From Scalesia atractyloides (lineage: Eukaryota; Streptophyta; Magnoliopsida; Asterales; Asteraceae), in assembly GCA_947069175.1 (NCBI GenBank), contig CAMTDV010000030.1, positions 99,100,411 to 99,164,410 on the forward strand: a stretch of DNA of 64,000 bases, in the 5' to 3' direction. Below are positions 1 to 10,835 of the stretch, in pieces. The notes beneath the pieces were generated by a model. That model was not told the origin of the DNA. It saw nothing but the letters and a program-made list of their open reading frames with translations, and did no database searches. Both the position numbers and the translations under genes were made by a program. Within the stretch, counting starts at the first letter, position 1; each line of letters starts with the position of its first letter.

Positions 1-685
1 CTAGCTCCATTGCTGCTTCCAAAGTTGCAGGCTTGGTACTTATCACAGGGTCTTGAATCTTTGACGGAAGACCACGAATGTAGTGCTCGATCAAACGGTA
101 GAGGGGAGTAAACATGTTGGGAACCATTTGATGTAATTCAAGGAACCTTTTGTTGTAGGTGGTGTGGTCTCCTTCCACTTGCTTCAATGAGTAAAATTCA
201 TCTTCTAGCTTCTTGATTTCGCTCCTTGGGCAAAATCGTCTGGTCATGATTTCCTTCAATTCGTTCCAAGTTAAGGACATAGCATCTTCCACACCTCGTT
301 TGGCCTTCTCTGTGTTCCACCAAGTAAGTGCTATCCCATATAGTCGACCGGTAGCATAACGCACTTTGCGATCATCAGGGCAATCGCAATTCAGAAAAGT
401 ATTCTCCATTTCTTCAAACCAATGGAGGAGTGCGGTGACACCTTCAGTCCCTTTATAGTTCGGAGGGTCGCATGATTTGAAATGCTTGTAGGTGCATCTA
501 GTGGTGTTTGGGGAAGAGTTGAAAATGTTTTGGTTTGCTTGATTGACAGGATTATTGGTAAGTGCTTGTTGAACTTGGATTACAATATTGGGTATTACAG
601 CAGCCATTTGTTGAGCGATTAAGGTAGCCATGCGTTCGCGGGCTTTTCCTGCTCTCATCTTCCTACGGGCGAGGTTAGAAGACAT
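1..685 (-). CDS. Ty3/gypsy retrotransposon gag, partial (runs off the left edge)
   Basis: The reverse strand is open from an ATG at 685 to the window edge, 228 codons without a stop. The protein has the plant Ty3/gypsy capsid (retrotrans_gag) pattern: a basic N-terminus, 'CDPPNYKGTEGV' followed by 'LLHWFEEMENTF', then 'YATGRLYGIALTWWNTEK', 'TWNELKEIMTRRFCP' and 'EFYSLKQVEGDHTTYNKRF'. Gag assembles the virus-like particle that carries the element RNA. The zinc knuckle and pol would lie beyond the edge. A primer-binding site and a long LTR follow upstream in the same orientation (1462-3952), so this is the 5' end of an element read leftwards. The frame is intact here, so the insertion may be young. 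Confidence 0.93.
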   Translation of the reverse strand, partial: MSSNLARRKMRAGKARERMATLIAQQMAAVIPNIVIQVQQALTNNPVNQANQNIFNSSPNTTRCTYKHFKSCDPPNYKGTEGVTALLHWFEEMENTFLNCDCPDDRKVRYATGRLYGIALTWWNTEKAKRGVEDAMSLTWNELKEIMTRRFCPRSEIKKLEDEFYSLKQVEGDHTTYNKRFLELHQMVPNMFTPLYRLIEHYIRGLPSKIQDPVISTKPATLEAAMEL

Positions 686-1461
686 CTACAATGAATACAT
701 GAAAAGGGTATGAGTTGGATGCTTTTGAGATCATGGGTCACATTAGGGATGAACATTCATAAAATAATCATACAAAAATACCACATCCATAGGATGTCTT
801 TGGCTTTGCTCGCTGTTAGGCCCGTCATGCCGCCATACTTTACCTTATGTAATCATGTGGGCCCCCATGAATTACCGGTTTTTCATATGGTTCGCACGGT
901 TTCTGCCTGGTTGCGTACACAAAACCCGGTGAAAATCGAGAAATATGTATACAACGTGTGATGTTTGGAATGTGTCCAGGTGTAGACACGGTGACACCTC
1001 AAAGTAGGGTTAGTTCGAACGACGTTTGGTGTGGCATGCTTTGGCCTAATAGGTCCTTCGTACTCTCATCGTTGGTCCCCAGGTAGGCAAACTGGTCCGT
1101 TATATTGGATTTATACGAATGCCAGCCTAGACAGGACGTTCCGACTACCGGTACTTGTACCCTTCCAGTTACTACATGCCCGTCGCAGAACTTACTTTGA
1201 TGAGAATTGAAAATTGCATAAAATCTTTGGATAACGAGAGTATGAAAATAAATTGAACACATGAACATCGATATATGTATAATGAATATGTATATATGTA
1301 TAATGAACATGTATATGAGCATGTATGTTTGACTGAAATGTAAACAAATATGAAACAAATAAATATCACAAGTTTGTATGTAACCACTTAATCAATTTAA
1401 TATTTTAGGCAGACTATAGTATAGGCTCTAAGGGTCTAATAACCTATCCTATATCCCTATA
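686..1461 (-). other. Untranslated leader of the gypsy element
   Basis: This stretch lies between gag and the primer-binding site and has no convincing coding sequence. It holds AT-rich repeats of an 'ATATGTATAATGAA' type near 1260-1320. I read it as the 5' untranslated leader of the element. Confidence 0.6.
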
Positions 1462-1479
1462 GTCATGGCTCTGATACCA
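1462..1479 (-). other. Primer-binding site (initiator Met-tRNA)
   Basis: The reverse strand reads TGGTATCAGAGCCATGAC, the usual plant primer-binding site complementary to the 3' end of initiator methionine tRNA. It sits three bases from the end of the adjacent LTR, where reverse transcription would start. Confidence 0.9.
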
Positions 1480-2569
1480 ATCTGTCACACCCCGACCCGC
1501 AGCGGATAAGGTGATCGGGGCATGATTGGGTTATCATCAAAGCTCATGACATTTATTAAATGTTTCATATTCATTAATACAAATTAAATGAAAGTTTACA
1601 ATGATTGCTACAACATGATCTAACTAACAATCTAACTCCTTTGTTCTCTTCTAAGGCAATCCTATGCTATCCTTGCTTCAACCTGTTCACCTGTATCATG
1701 TGTAAAAATGGTTTTTGGATCAACATAATGTTGGCGAGTGAATCCTATGGAAAACATTTGAACAATTTATTTAAATTGATTATGAAAAATGTGCACAACC
1801 AAACATGAGTAAAATTAGATGTAACTTGATCAATAATCATAAGATGTTAAATGAAAACACTCATGAACAATAATGGAACAATTAAAGGCACGCGATGCTC
1901 AACTCGTCTCTCACGAGGAACTGAGGGGCCTGATGAATGAATTGCATAAACATGATAATATGAATAACACAACTACAAACAATATAAACTCAATGAAAAC
2001 ACACATGAACAATAATGAATTTGAATTGAAGCACGCGATGTTCTACTCGTTTCCCACGAGGAACTGATGGGCTTATTGTATGAGTTTCTTGTAATTTGAC
2101 AAACGGAAAATAAATCACAACAATAAATCAATCTAAGATTAAGTCATGATGTGGTATGGCACAAGTTTAAATAATTAAATTAATTAATTCATAACACATG
2201 ACACACCCCAAAACGTGTAATTTAAAAGGGGGAATTGTAAGATTCACTCACAGTGGGTGCGTTCGGTTGATGATGATGAATGCACGCGGAGTGGTTTTAA
2301 CCACGAGTGAGATTTAACCTAGATAAATCGCATTATGGTTTGGTGAGTAGACGGATTTTATTAAACTATTTTAGTAGGATTGTTGGGTGTATTTTTGTGA
2401 GTTTGAAACTATTTTCTAATCTTAAAAATGTTATTTTTAAGTATTTATAATTGATTTTTAATTAAAATAATTAAATAAAAATAAATAAAAAAATTATTAT
2501 TTTTCTGACCGTTGACCGGCCGGTTGACCGTTGACCTGACCGTTGACCGGTTCGTTGACAGTTTATTGT

Positions 2570-2640
2570 GCGCTGAGTGAGGCTCGAACCCGAGACCTCC
2601 CGTACGCGTGCACGCAGCTCTACCAACTGAGCTACGTGTC
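2570..2640 (-). repeat. tRNA-like module 1 inside the gypsy LTR
   Basis: The reverse strand carries a perfect box A, TAGCTCAGTTGG (2623-2634), and a box B-like GGTTCGAGCC (2581-2590) at tRNA spacing. The acceptor arm does not pair, so it is not a working tRNA gene. It could be a tRNA-derived SINE head or a captured tRNA. Confidence 0.6.
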
Positions 2641-2737
2641 TAACCCGTTATATATCCGATTTTAATTATATATATACACTAATTAGATTAAACCGAAAAT
2701 CATTTTTATTTTAAAAACAATTTAATCGAAACGGTCA

Positions 2738-2815
2738 TGCACACCACAGGTCTCGAACCCGGGACCTGTGGGTTAATATAACACACAGTCCACCGCTGGA
2801 CTGTGTGTTCAACAT
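2738..2815 (-). repeat. tRNA-like module 2 inside the gypsy LTR
   Basis: The reverse strand has GGTTCGAGACC (2749-2759), matching the pol III box B consensus. Upstream is a strong hairpin, CAGTCCAGCGGTGGACTG, occupying the D-arm position. The same hairpin recurs in module 3, so the two are related copies. Confidence 0.55.
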
Positions 2816-2902
2816 GTTATATAACTTGATTTTTATTATACTTAAAGACAATTTAGTTAATTCCTTTTCTGCCTTATTTAAAAAGAAAAGATAATTGTCC
2901 GA

Positions 2903-2983
2903 GTCGGTGCTGAAGACCGGACTCGAACTCGTGACCAGCGATATAAACAAACGCACAGTCCACCGCTGGACTGTGTGTCTAAC
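2903..2983 (-). repeat. tRNA-like module 3 inside the gypsy LTR
   Basis: The reverse strand has AGTTCGAGTCC (2919-2929) as a box B and the same CAGTCCAGCGGTGGACTG hairpin as module 2. The spacing between the two parts resembles a tRNA gene, but no full cloverleaf can be drawn. Confidence 0.5.
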
Positions 2984-3689
2984 TCGATTAATTTCATGTT
3001 TTTAATTAAACTTATATGATAACAAGTCTTCATCTTCTTCACTGAAAGAATAACCAGAATCGGTGACAGACTGATTCGAGATTTTTAAATCGGTTTCTTA
3101 GCGTTTTAGGTTAATTACTGGTAATATAGAAGTAAAAAGAAAGGAAAGTAAGCGTGAGATATACCGACTCGTTTCCTCTGTTTTCCGGCAGAATTCCGGC
3201 GACAGAAAAACAACTCCGGCGACGTGTTCCTTGTAGTAGTTAGTCTCCAGAAAACTTGGAAAAAGGTAAGGGTGACTTCGGTGAAGGTTTAGGGGATTCA
3301 ATAAAGCTCAGGGATTAAAACACGGTTTTCCGGCGAAAAACAGGAAAGTTCCGGCGAGTGAAAATACGCCGTGAAAAGATGTGATTTTTGAGCGAAAGTG
3401 TTTGTCGTCGGTTGTGGGTCAATTTATAGGGGAAAATCGCAATGTATTTGGTCTGATTTTGGACTGTATTCAACGGTTTAATTTTTCCGGCGGTTTTGAA
3501 ATGTGTCGCGGACTTCAAACATCGGTTATAACCGATATGTGATTAAAGGTTTACGTTATAACGTAAATCGTAGTTAAGATTCGCGGAAATTCCGGGATTC
3601 CGACGACTGAAACGATTTGGGCGCCGGTTTTGAATTCGTAAAGTCACTATATCAATTAAATGTTTGCAATATATAACAAACAGATTAAG

Positions 3690-3766
3690 CGGCGCAGTGG
3701 TTTGTGTGTGTGAGGATAAAACTCTTGCTGATTCGGTACAGACCCGGGTTCGAAACCCGGCAGATG
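3690..3766 (+). repeat. tRNA-like module 4 inside the gypsy LTR (opposite orientation)
   Basis: The + strand reads GGCGCAGTGG at the box A position and CCCGGGTTCGAAACCCGG at the T-arm, a perfect T-stem and loop with box B GGTTCGAAACC (3747-3757). It points the opposite way to modules 1-3. Confidence 0.5.
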
Positions 3767-3952
3767 TATTTAATTTTTATTTTGCGATTTTTGACAGTTT
3801 TTCAAAAACTAAATATATATTCGCGTATAATAATTGATTACGGATCGTTTAAAAATGTTTTGGACATTTAATTCGAAACGAAAATTTTGACTGACTGTTC
3901 GGTTGATAAACGGAGCGGGTTTGGTAAATCCGTTTTTTTGACGGATGTTACA

Positions 3953-4795
3953 TAAACTTAGCTAAAAATCTGGTACCCCAGGTAACCCGGAGTTATTAGA
4001 AAATTCAGAACTCGTAAAACCCGTAAGCTTTTGAAATCTCGGATCAGATTATCTTAACAGTACTTCATAATACAAAGAAATTCGGAACAAGCAAAGAAAT
4101 TCCGAATTTAACTAAAAAATTCCAAATTAAACTCTGACAGAATATACTCTGACAAAATAAACTCTGATAGAAGGGTCACAAATTCCGATTCTAGAAACTC
4201 ACATGTTCTGACAAATTCACAAACTCTTTCACAAACCCTTACACAAACTCTTTCATAAACCCTTACACAAACTTTTTCACAAACCCTTACACAAACCCTT
4301 ACAAGTGAGGAATTTAACAAGTACGGATTCAAAAAGGTTGTGTAAATTCGGACAAGAGGAAAAAGTGTGTTAATTCGGACAAGAGGTATTGTATAAGTAC
4401 GGATTAAAGAAAAATTGTGGAAATTCGGACAAAAGGAATTGTATAAGTACGGATTAAAAAAAATTGTGTAAATTCAGACAAGGAACAGGCCACAAATTCG
4501 GATTCAGTAGCTTTAAAATAATACTAACAAGTGTGACTTCACACAAGTCATCAAAATAGCAAATACGGACAGCCAAATTTCTAACACACAATTAAGTTCG
4601 GACAATACCTTTTTCAGATCAAAGTACAGATCTAAAAAAACTTGGAAAATAAGAAAACATCTCAGACGACGAACATCTTCAATTTCTTCAAGTTTTCTCT
4701 AGAAACTTCACGTCTCCATGATGTTTGGCAGAAACAAACATCAAATCAAGAGCAATGGTGATTCGAAAGGCGGTTAGACCATTCCGAATCGATAA
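3953..4795 (-). mobile_element. Leader of a copia-type element, repeat-rich
   Basis: This sits downstream (reverse strand) of a primer-binding site and copia-like LTR at 4796-5280, so it should be the leader of that element. It has no gag ORF. It holds short tandem repeats: a CACAAACTCTTT/CACAAACCCTTA array (about 4200-4300) and repeats built on AATTCGGACAAGAGG and GTATAAGTACGGATTAAA (about 4345-4480). The TCGGACA core also recurs in the LTR. The gypsy LTR abuts it at 3952, suggesting that the gypsy element inserted into it. Confidence 0.5.
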
Positions 4796-4811
4796 CCATG
4801 CTCTGATACCA
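4796..4811 (-). other. Primer-binding site (initiator Met-tRNA) of the copia-type element
   Basis: The reverse strand reads TGGTATCAGAGCATGG, complementary to initiator methionine tRNA, two bases from the end of the LTR at 4814. Confidence 0.85.
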
Positions 4812-4813
4812 CC

Positions 4814-5280
4814 TGAAAGTCCCCGGGACCCCCTGGATCGATGACGAACAACATCCACTGGTCTCGATTCAAGACGTGAAACAATAAAACGTAATAGATA
4901 GAAAGATGTAGAATATGAATCTCTTTAATATTGAAACAATCATCACAGATTTACAAACCGAAAGAGTATAGATCATCTACAATAGTCTCTCTCTCTCTAG
5001 AATGTGCACACACTAATGGAGAATGGCTAGGGTTTGTGAGAGTTGCCAAAAGGCTTGCCCTAATCTATCCTATCAACACATATATATAGACTAAGGACTA
5101 AACCTAACAAACCCAGACAACATGTCCTGACAAAACTATCCGAACTTATAATAAAATCGGACATTACAAAATAACAAACTCGGACAAGACTTGGTTTATT
5201 CTTTGACTTCTCTTGACTTGGACATTTGACTTCATTGACCAGAACTGATATACAGTTACACAGCGGGAGCTGCACTTACA
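4814..5280 (-). mobile_element. LTR of a copia-type retrotransposon
   Basis: Bounded by TG...CA (+ strand TGAAAGTCCCC to GCACTTACA) and next to the primer-binding site, this 467-bp segment behaves as a 5' LTR read leftwards. It contains a reverse-strand TATA-like motif near 5080-5090 and copies of the TCGGACA motif also seen in the leader. The matching 3' LTR is outside the window. Confidence 0.65.
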
Positions 5281-5572
5281 GTAGCCAGGATACTTTTTCT
5301 ACAGGTTTGAAAATTTACAAGGGACGGATGACAGGTTGTCTATTACTAAGTTTTGGCTTTTTTTAACAGGTTCAGCATTGAAATTTCTACGGAATGCAAA
5401 GCCAAAATACACACATATATAACAGTACACGTACCATTTTATGTAGCTACGCCCCTGTTGTATAAGGTGTTTTATTGTTTTAGTAGCAGAAAGACAACAA
5501 ATGAACAAGTGTTTAATGCGGTTATCGCAGTCGTATAGTTAGTATTGGTTTTATATTAAACGTCAATATGTA

Positions 5573-5605
<33 letters not shown>
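5281..5605. other. Unassigned sequence ending in a (TA)n run
   Basis: No gene or recognisable element is seen. The last 30 bases are a TA microsatellite into which the next MITE appears to have inserted. Confidence 0.6.
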
Positions 5606-5607
<2 letters not shown>

Positions 5608-5995
5608 TGAAAGATAAAACGAAAACCCACTTGAGTTGAGAAAACTCAAGAAAACCCTATGTAACATTTTTATTTTTTTTCTAAAAAATAGGGAATGTAA
5701 CATAAATGTACTTGAACATTTTTATTAAAAAAATGTGAAAAAAGCCTACTTGTTTTTTTTTTAAAATGTTGTATGTTACATTTTTTGGACATATATATTA
5801 TGTAACATGGAATTTTTAACATTTTTTTTTAAAACTACTTGGTGATTTTTTGTTTTTCTTTTACAAAAATGTTCAAATATATGTATCTTACAGTCTCTAT
5901 TTTTTTTAGAAAAAATAAAAATGTTAAATGGGGTTTTTAGAAGGGTTTTTCCTGAGTTTTTTTTAACTCAAGTGGGTTTCATTTTATCCTTCCCC
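5606..5995. mobile_element. MITE with terminal inverted repeats of about 50 bp
   Basis: The left end (GGTGAAAGATAAAACGAAAA, then CCCACTTGAGTT) is the inverted match of the right end (AACTCAAGTGGG, then TTTCATTTTATCCTTCCCC), with a few mismatches. The interior is AT-rich and non-coding. It sits in TA-repeat DNA, so a target-site duplication cannot be read. I cannot assign a superfamily. Confidence 0.75.
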
Positions 5996-6003
5996 TAAAT
6001 ATA

Positions 6004-6345
6004 TATGAGAAAGTTTAAATGAGAACGATAAATATTGTGAGAACCATGAGAACGAATAAAGAAGTCACGAGAACTTTGTAAAAAACAATTTAAATTCAAA
6101 AAAAAAGTTTACACTTATCATTACTATTCGAATACAATGTTACAAACTAAATTTACACATTTAAATTTACGTGAATTTGTAAATAAAGAAAATTTACACA
6201 TGTGTAAAAAAACTAATAAAAGTGATTTTGAAATGAGAAATAAATCATTTGATGTTGTAAACTTTTTTTTTTTGAGACGTTGTATTTTAATTATATCGAG
6301 GTTTGTATAAAAAATCGTTTTTTATTCATTCTTTCTGTTCTCGTC
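6004..6345. repeat. Possible second MITE-like repeat
   Basis: The left edge (GAGAAAGTTTAAATGAGAAC) resembles a common plant MITE end with repeated GAGAAC motifs, and the right part contains GTTCTCGTC in opposite orientation near 6339. Terminal repeats are weak, so this is tentative. Confidence 0.3.
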
Positions 6346-7939
6346 AAATATCTAATATATTAAAATAATTTGACTTTTTATTTTGAATATTTTTTGAAGT
6401 TACTTAGGATGACTGATAAAGTATCCAAATAATATAATACATGCATCTTTAAAATAAAAAGGACCCAATATACATTATTGTGGTAACCATCTGTCTCTAA
6501 ATTATTTTTGTACTTTAATGTTCCCTTTGTGTATTTTTGATATTTATACAGAGTATGCAGTGGTATAATTGTCATTTTAAAAGTCAAATGGAACAACTCA
6601 AACACCATAAAGTACAACAGACACATTTATTGCCAAAAGCTGGGAATGAATCTCTCTCTGACTCCTGTATTTTCATTTCACACCCCTCATTTTATCATTC
6701 ATCCAACCTTTTCATCTCTATCTTTACAAATAAGAAAAGAAACACTTTATATTATCATTAAATCACATTTTAAATTCATATGTTTTAATACTTAGGGTGA
6801 AATCACTTCTATCTACCTTTTGATCCTGAATGAAAATTGATTTGTGTAAAATTTCATAATGTATGACCTAGTTTGTTGTTTTACGATTTGTAATTGATAT
6901 TCTATATTATCCTATGTCATATATGGTTGATACCCTTTATTTTCTTACACAGACTGTTGAACAATACCTCATTGAAATAGACTGTTATGTATAGGGAATA
7001 CACTCCAATAACCGTTGATAACTGAATCGCCTTTTTTTCCAACAACTAAAATAACTGAAACCTATCAATTATGAAAATATAATAACTAAGATAGTAAGTT
7101 ATATGTTTGATCTTGACCTAAAATAGAAGTAATTCATGCTCACCCGAGTGTGTGTATATATGTGTATACATCAAATACTAAAACATAAATGTATTCATAT
7201 GTATAAAGCAAAAGAATTGTTAACACTCATACATGCTATGCAAGATTATGAAAAAAAAAATGACAACAAAAACTGACTTTTTGCAATATGGAATCGAGAT
7301 GTTCTTTGATGTTTCAAGTGCCTCAAGAATGATAGTTATCTTGTATAACCTATCAATTCTAAACAACTTTTCAACTTGTTTGGTTATTTTATTCCTCTAG
7401 TCATACTTAATAGATTTTGACCAAGTATGTTCCTCTTAAATTCTTGATGTATACCCTTTGTTTCATCCCCAAATTATCGTGTCTATGGACCACACATACA
7501 CTTATCCATATGATGCATACAAAACTTTTCATGATCAACATCATTTTTTTTCAATCTAAATGGCTTGTGTTTGACATTGCAATGATCTTGCATAACATAA
7601 TAATATGGTTTTAATTATATTAAGTTATATAATGATATAATTATATACTAAAGTTGTATAATAATGTATCATATGATGGTGATTGCACTAAAGTTCCTAA
7701 CGGTCCAAAGATAATGTTAGTACCACTGAATAAACGTTTAGGAAATGTTTTCACTGGTTAATATACTAAAGTGTCCTAATAAATAAAATGTATACGCCAA
7801 ATAAATAAATATACTTACCTAAGGTATATAGAGTTTATATAAATAAATATTCAACCCTAACAAAGCCTTATAAGAAAACAAAATCACTTGTCGTTGGATA
7901 GTTATCGTCGTTGATGATTATAAGAAGGATTGAATAACA
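6346..7939. other. Intergenic, AT-rich, nothing recognised
   Basis: Only short random-looking ORFs occur here. I see no domain, tRNA or terminal-repeat structure. Confidence 0.6.
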
Positions 7940-8352
7940 TAAGTGTGATTGTAGTCTGGCCTCTAAAGTGTGGGATGATGTAGGTCGTTAGCTTGACTTG
8001 CAAATGTTGGTTTCTAAAATCTCGCAAAACCTGATTACTTGGCTAGATTTTACTATGTTGTTTAGAGAAAAGAAAAAGGTGTTAGAAACAGTTCTCTTCA
8101 CTTCCTGGTAGCTTATCTGGAGATCTAGTAATAAAGTTGTGTTCGGCTCCAAACATCCAAAGAAGCAGTACTTCTTTAATTCAATTGTTTCGTTATCTTA
8201 TTTGTGGTTTTCTAGTTGCTCAAACAGATGTAAGATTGTATGGACCGTGTGAATGAAAAATCCATATTAACCTTGTAACGTTTGATTTTTTTTTCTCTCC
8301 TGTTAATTTTGCTAACCGAGTGAGCTTGGTTATAAAGTTCCATTTAAAAAAC
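7940..8352 (+). mobile_element. LINE fragment: 3' end of the reverse-transcriptase ORF plus tail
   Basis: With frame changes, translation gives the C-terminal zf-RVT region typical of plant L1 LINEs: 'KVWDDVG', then a tract ending 'VLFTSW*LIWRSSNKVVFG', then 'LSYLWFSS'. The 3' untranslated end (ATAAAGTTCCATTTAAAAAA) follows. The body is 5'-truncated and carries stops, so it is dead. Confidence 0.65.
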
Positions 8353-8353
8353 A

Positions 8354-8545
8354 TAAGCAGTACTTCTTTGATTCACTTGTTTCGTTATCTTATTTGTGGT
8401 TTTCTAGTTGCTCAAACAGATGTAAGATTGTATGGACCGAGTGGATGAAAAATCCATGTTGCCCTTGTAACGTTTGGTTTTTTTCTTCTCCTGTTAATTT
8501 TTGCTAACCAAGTGAGCTTGATTATAAAGTTCCATTTAAGGAACA
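8354..8545 (+). repeat. Direct duplication of the LINE tail
   Basis: This repeats 8162-8351 almost base for base, from AAGCAGTACTTCTTT to the ATAAAGTTCCATTTAA tail, directly after the first copy. It is either a tandem duplication or a second LINE tail inserted at the same spot. Confidence 0.75.
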
Positions 8546-8618
8546 TATTTTTGATTTTGGATTATATGAAAACATATCAATATTATTTGGTGAAATAATG
8601 ATGTAATCTGAGTGAATT

Positions 8619-8885
8619 AGTTAAAGGTGAATATATGGTTATGGTATAATAGCCTATTGATATCTTAAGGTGGGATAAAGGTTAGAGACTATGAGGTCCT
8701 ATATTCGATTCCAACAAAGGGGTTTTTTCCATATTTATTGGGTTTCTTCCTGAATTGTCATATAGACAGTATAGCCTACTGGAGATATATATAATCGAAT
8801 GATTTCATTGGTGGCATAATGATATTCTAGTAAAACCATCAGTTATCCAAAATTTTCACTAAAAAAGAAGTTAAATGTGAATATA
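8619..8885 (+). mobile_element. tRNA-derived SINE with target-site duplication
   Basis: The element spans 8636-8868. It is flanked by a 17-bp duplication, AGTTAAAGGTGAATATA (8619-8635) and AGTTAAATGTGAATATA (8869-8885), with one mismatch. It begins with a box A-like 'GGTATAATAGCC', has a box B-like 'TTCGATTCC' and ends in a short A-run. The same family occurs at 35814-36023 and, inverted, at 13027-13245. Confidence 0.8.
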
Positions 8886-10164
8886 CATCAGGAACAAGTT
8901 CTTCTGATTTTAATTGTTTAATTATTCTTTATATTACAAGGACACATCACTACCCACTTGATCGTGTAGTCTAGTCTTTTTCTATTTTTATAATTTTATG
9001 AGCGTCGTTACTATTATAGTGATGACAGATAATTTAATGTTAAATATTAGCAACAATCAAATAAAACGAAATACCTTTACTTTTTTGTTAATCGAGTTAC
9101 TAAAAAGTAGCGTAAAGGGGAAGTGAAGGGAGAGCGTGCGTTACCAAAAGGCCCTTTTTATGATCATCATCTTTTCTTCCTTCCAATTTCGATGACTTGC
9201 TTTAAAGTGTGCTTCTCAACCAAACCTTTTAGAATAGCCAATGATTAATATATTTTAGAATAGCCATTGATTAATATATATACATATATATACACACGTT
9301 AGTGCGTACCCGTGTGATGCAGTGAGAAACACAACATATTGACATTGACACTGTTAAAACATGTGATGACGTAATTATATACGTAACATATTAAGTATAC
9401 TGTAAGAAGTATCAGAAGCTACCATAGAATGACATGTGTTCAAGAAGGGACCAAATGAGAAGAGATATATACATCCAAAACAAAAATCAACATTTGCTTC
9501 TCATATGTTAAGGAACATGCGCATGCAAGTCACATGTTAACTCTTTGTCATTTTTAAACGTTTTTAACTTTTTATACGTTATTTTTTTTTCTAAATATAA
9601 TACCATAAAATTTAACTTTTTTTTATCTTAATACGAGTATAGTACTTAAATGGTAAAACACAATGATAGGGTTTGAATTAGCTATGACTTATGAACAAAA
9701 TATAGATATAAATAATATAATGCAATTATAAGTGGAATAACTTCTATTGTAAATGTTATTTTTTTATAGGAAGATAGTAAAAGTCAAATCATAATAGTTT
9801 ACGCAATGTATTTAAGACCAAACTTGAGGTTGTTGATTGTCAAAAATCATAGATTTACTTTTTTTTTTTGATAGTTAAAGGTTTATAACTTCAAATAGAA
9901 TTCTATTTCAAAATAGTAATCATTACTAATCTAATTTAATCATTTAGTTAATTTTATGTCATCCTCATGTTAGGGTAAACAAGTCCAAAACGGATGCATC
10001 TTATTTGTATGTTCTCAGTATCGTTACTTAGTGCACTGGTATACTTGCTTATACATATGTTAAGAAAGTAGTAACATGTATGCTAATGTTGTCACTAGCA
10101 TTTTGAGTAAAAAAAAGATACATATATTAAATATAAATAGTTTTTTAAAGTTTATTTGTTAGAT
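8886..10164. other. Intergenic, nothing recognised
   Basis: AT-rich sequence with no coding or transposon signal that I can identify. Confidence 0.55.
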
Positions 10165-10184
10165 AATATATATATATATATATA

Positions 10185-10221
<37 letters not shown>
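10165..10221. repeat. (TA)n(GA)n compound microsatellite
   Basis: A run of TA dinucleotides is followed directly by about ten GA units. Confidence 0.95.
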
Positions 10222-10443
10222 TTGGCATAAAACAACACTTTGCATAAGGGAATTTTGTGTGAATAAACTAGGGTAGCAATTGTGTTGGACTGAGTGAGTC
10301 ATTGAAGTTGGACATGATTCATCTGTTTATTTTGTAACTCGTACACGACACATTGAATCCATTAAATACACAAGCAAGACAAACATGTTGATAAATTGTA
10401 AAATGGTTGACGGGTTGTAAATGCATTGCAAATGTGATTTAAT

Positions 10444-10523
10444 CGTCCCCAAGGGACATCCTGGTGGTATGGTGTCTCACCTCCATCCAAGAGGTGGAGG
10501 GTTCAAATCATGCAAGTCGTAGG
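10444..10523 (+). repeat. SINE/tRNA-like fragment interrupted by the copia element
   Basis: The order is 'CATCCTGGTGGTATGGTGTC' (box A-like) and then 'GGAGGGTTCAAATCATGC' (box B-like). The sequence stops at GTAGG where the copia LTR begins and appears to resume at 12832, so the copia element inserted into it. Confidence 0.5.
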
Positions 10524-10835
10524 TGTTAGGAACAGTGTGGTAATGTGGAAGCAAACAAACACATGCACAAACAGTAGCAGAAAAATAAAGTACATGAGAA
10601 TATAACGTGGTTCACCTACGTCCACAGGTTGCAATTAGGGTTTATATTGTATTAGATGTTCAAATACAATTACATCATGAGTATATGTAAGCCTAAAACA
10701 AGGTTTGTAACTTGATCACAAAGAAACTAAACATGAACTATAAAACATAACGTTAGGCCGACCTAATAGTCTTCTATGTCGCCATCCATGAGCCTATATA
10801 CTTATGCCTAAAAGTCTTCACAAATTAACTCAATA
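10524..10835 (-). mobile_element. 3' LTR of a small copia element
   Basis: This matches 12504-12831 along its length and is bounded by TGTTAGGAAC... and ...TTAACTCAATA. The reverse strand just inside it (AAGTGAGAGAT) is a plausible polypurine tract. The flank GTAGG pairs with ATAGG beyond the other LTR, a 5-bp target-site duplication with one mismatch. Confidence 0.88.

Larger units (their letters stand above)
1483..3952 (-). mobile_element. Long LTR of the Ty3/gypsy element (Tekay-like chromovirus type)
   Basis: Read on the reverse strand the segment begins TGTAACATCC and ends GGGGTGTGACA, giving TG...CA termini, and it is followed directly by the primer-binding site. At about 2.47 kb it is long for an LTR but normal for Tekay-type chromoviruses. 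The inner edge is well supported. The outer edge at 3952 is inferred from the TGTAACA motif. The paired 3' LTR would lie outside the window, so I could not compare the two. The LTR contains four tRNA-like modules, listed separately, and a GC-rich TTGACCGG repeat patch at 2508-2565. Confidence 0.72.

Noticed and set aside
2570..3766. Functional tRNA genes
   Set aside because: Box A and box B occur, but acceptor and anticodon stems do not pair and the loops are wrong, so they are listed as tRNA-like repeats only.
4108..4332. ORF with repeated Val-Arg-Val-Cys
   Set aside because: It is a by-product of a short tandem repeat in a retroelement leader.
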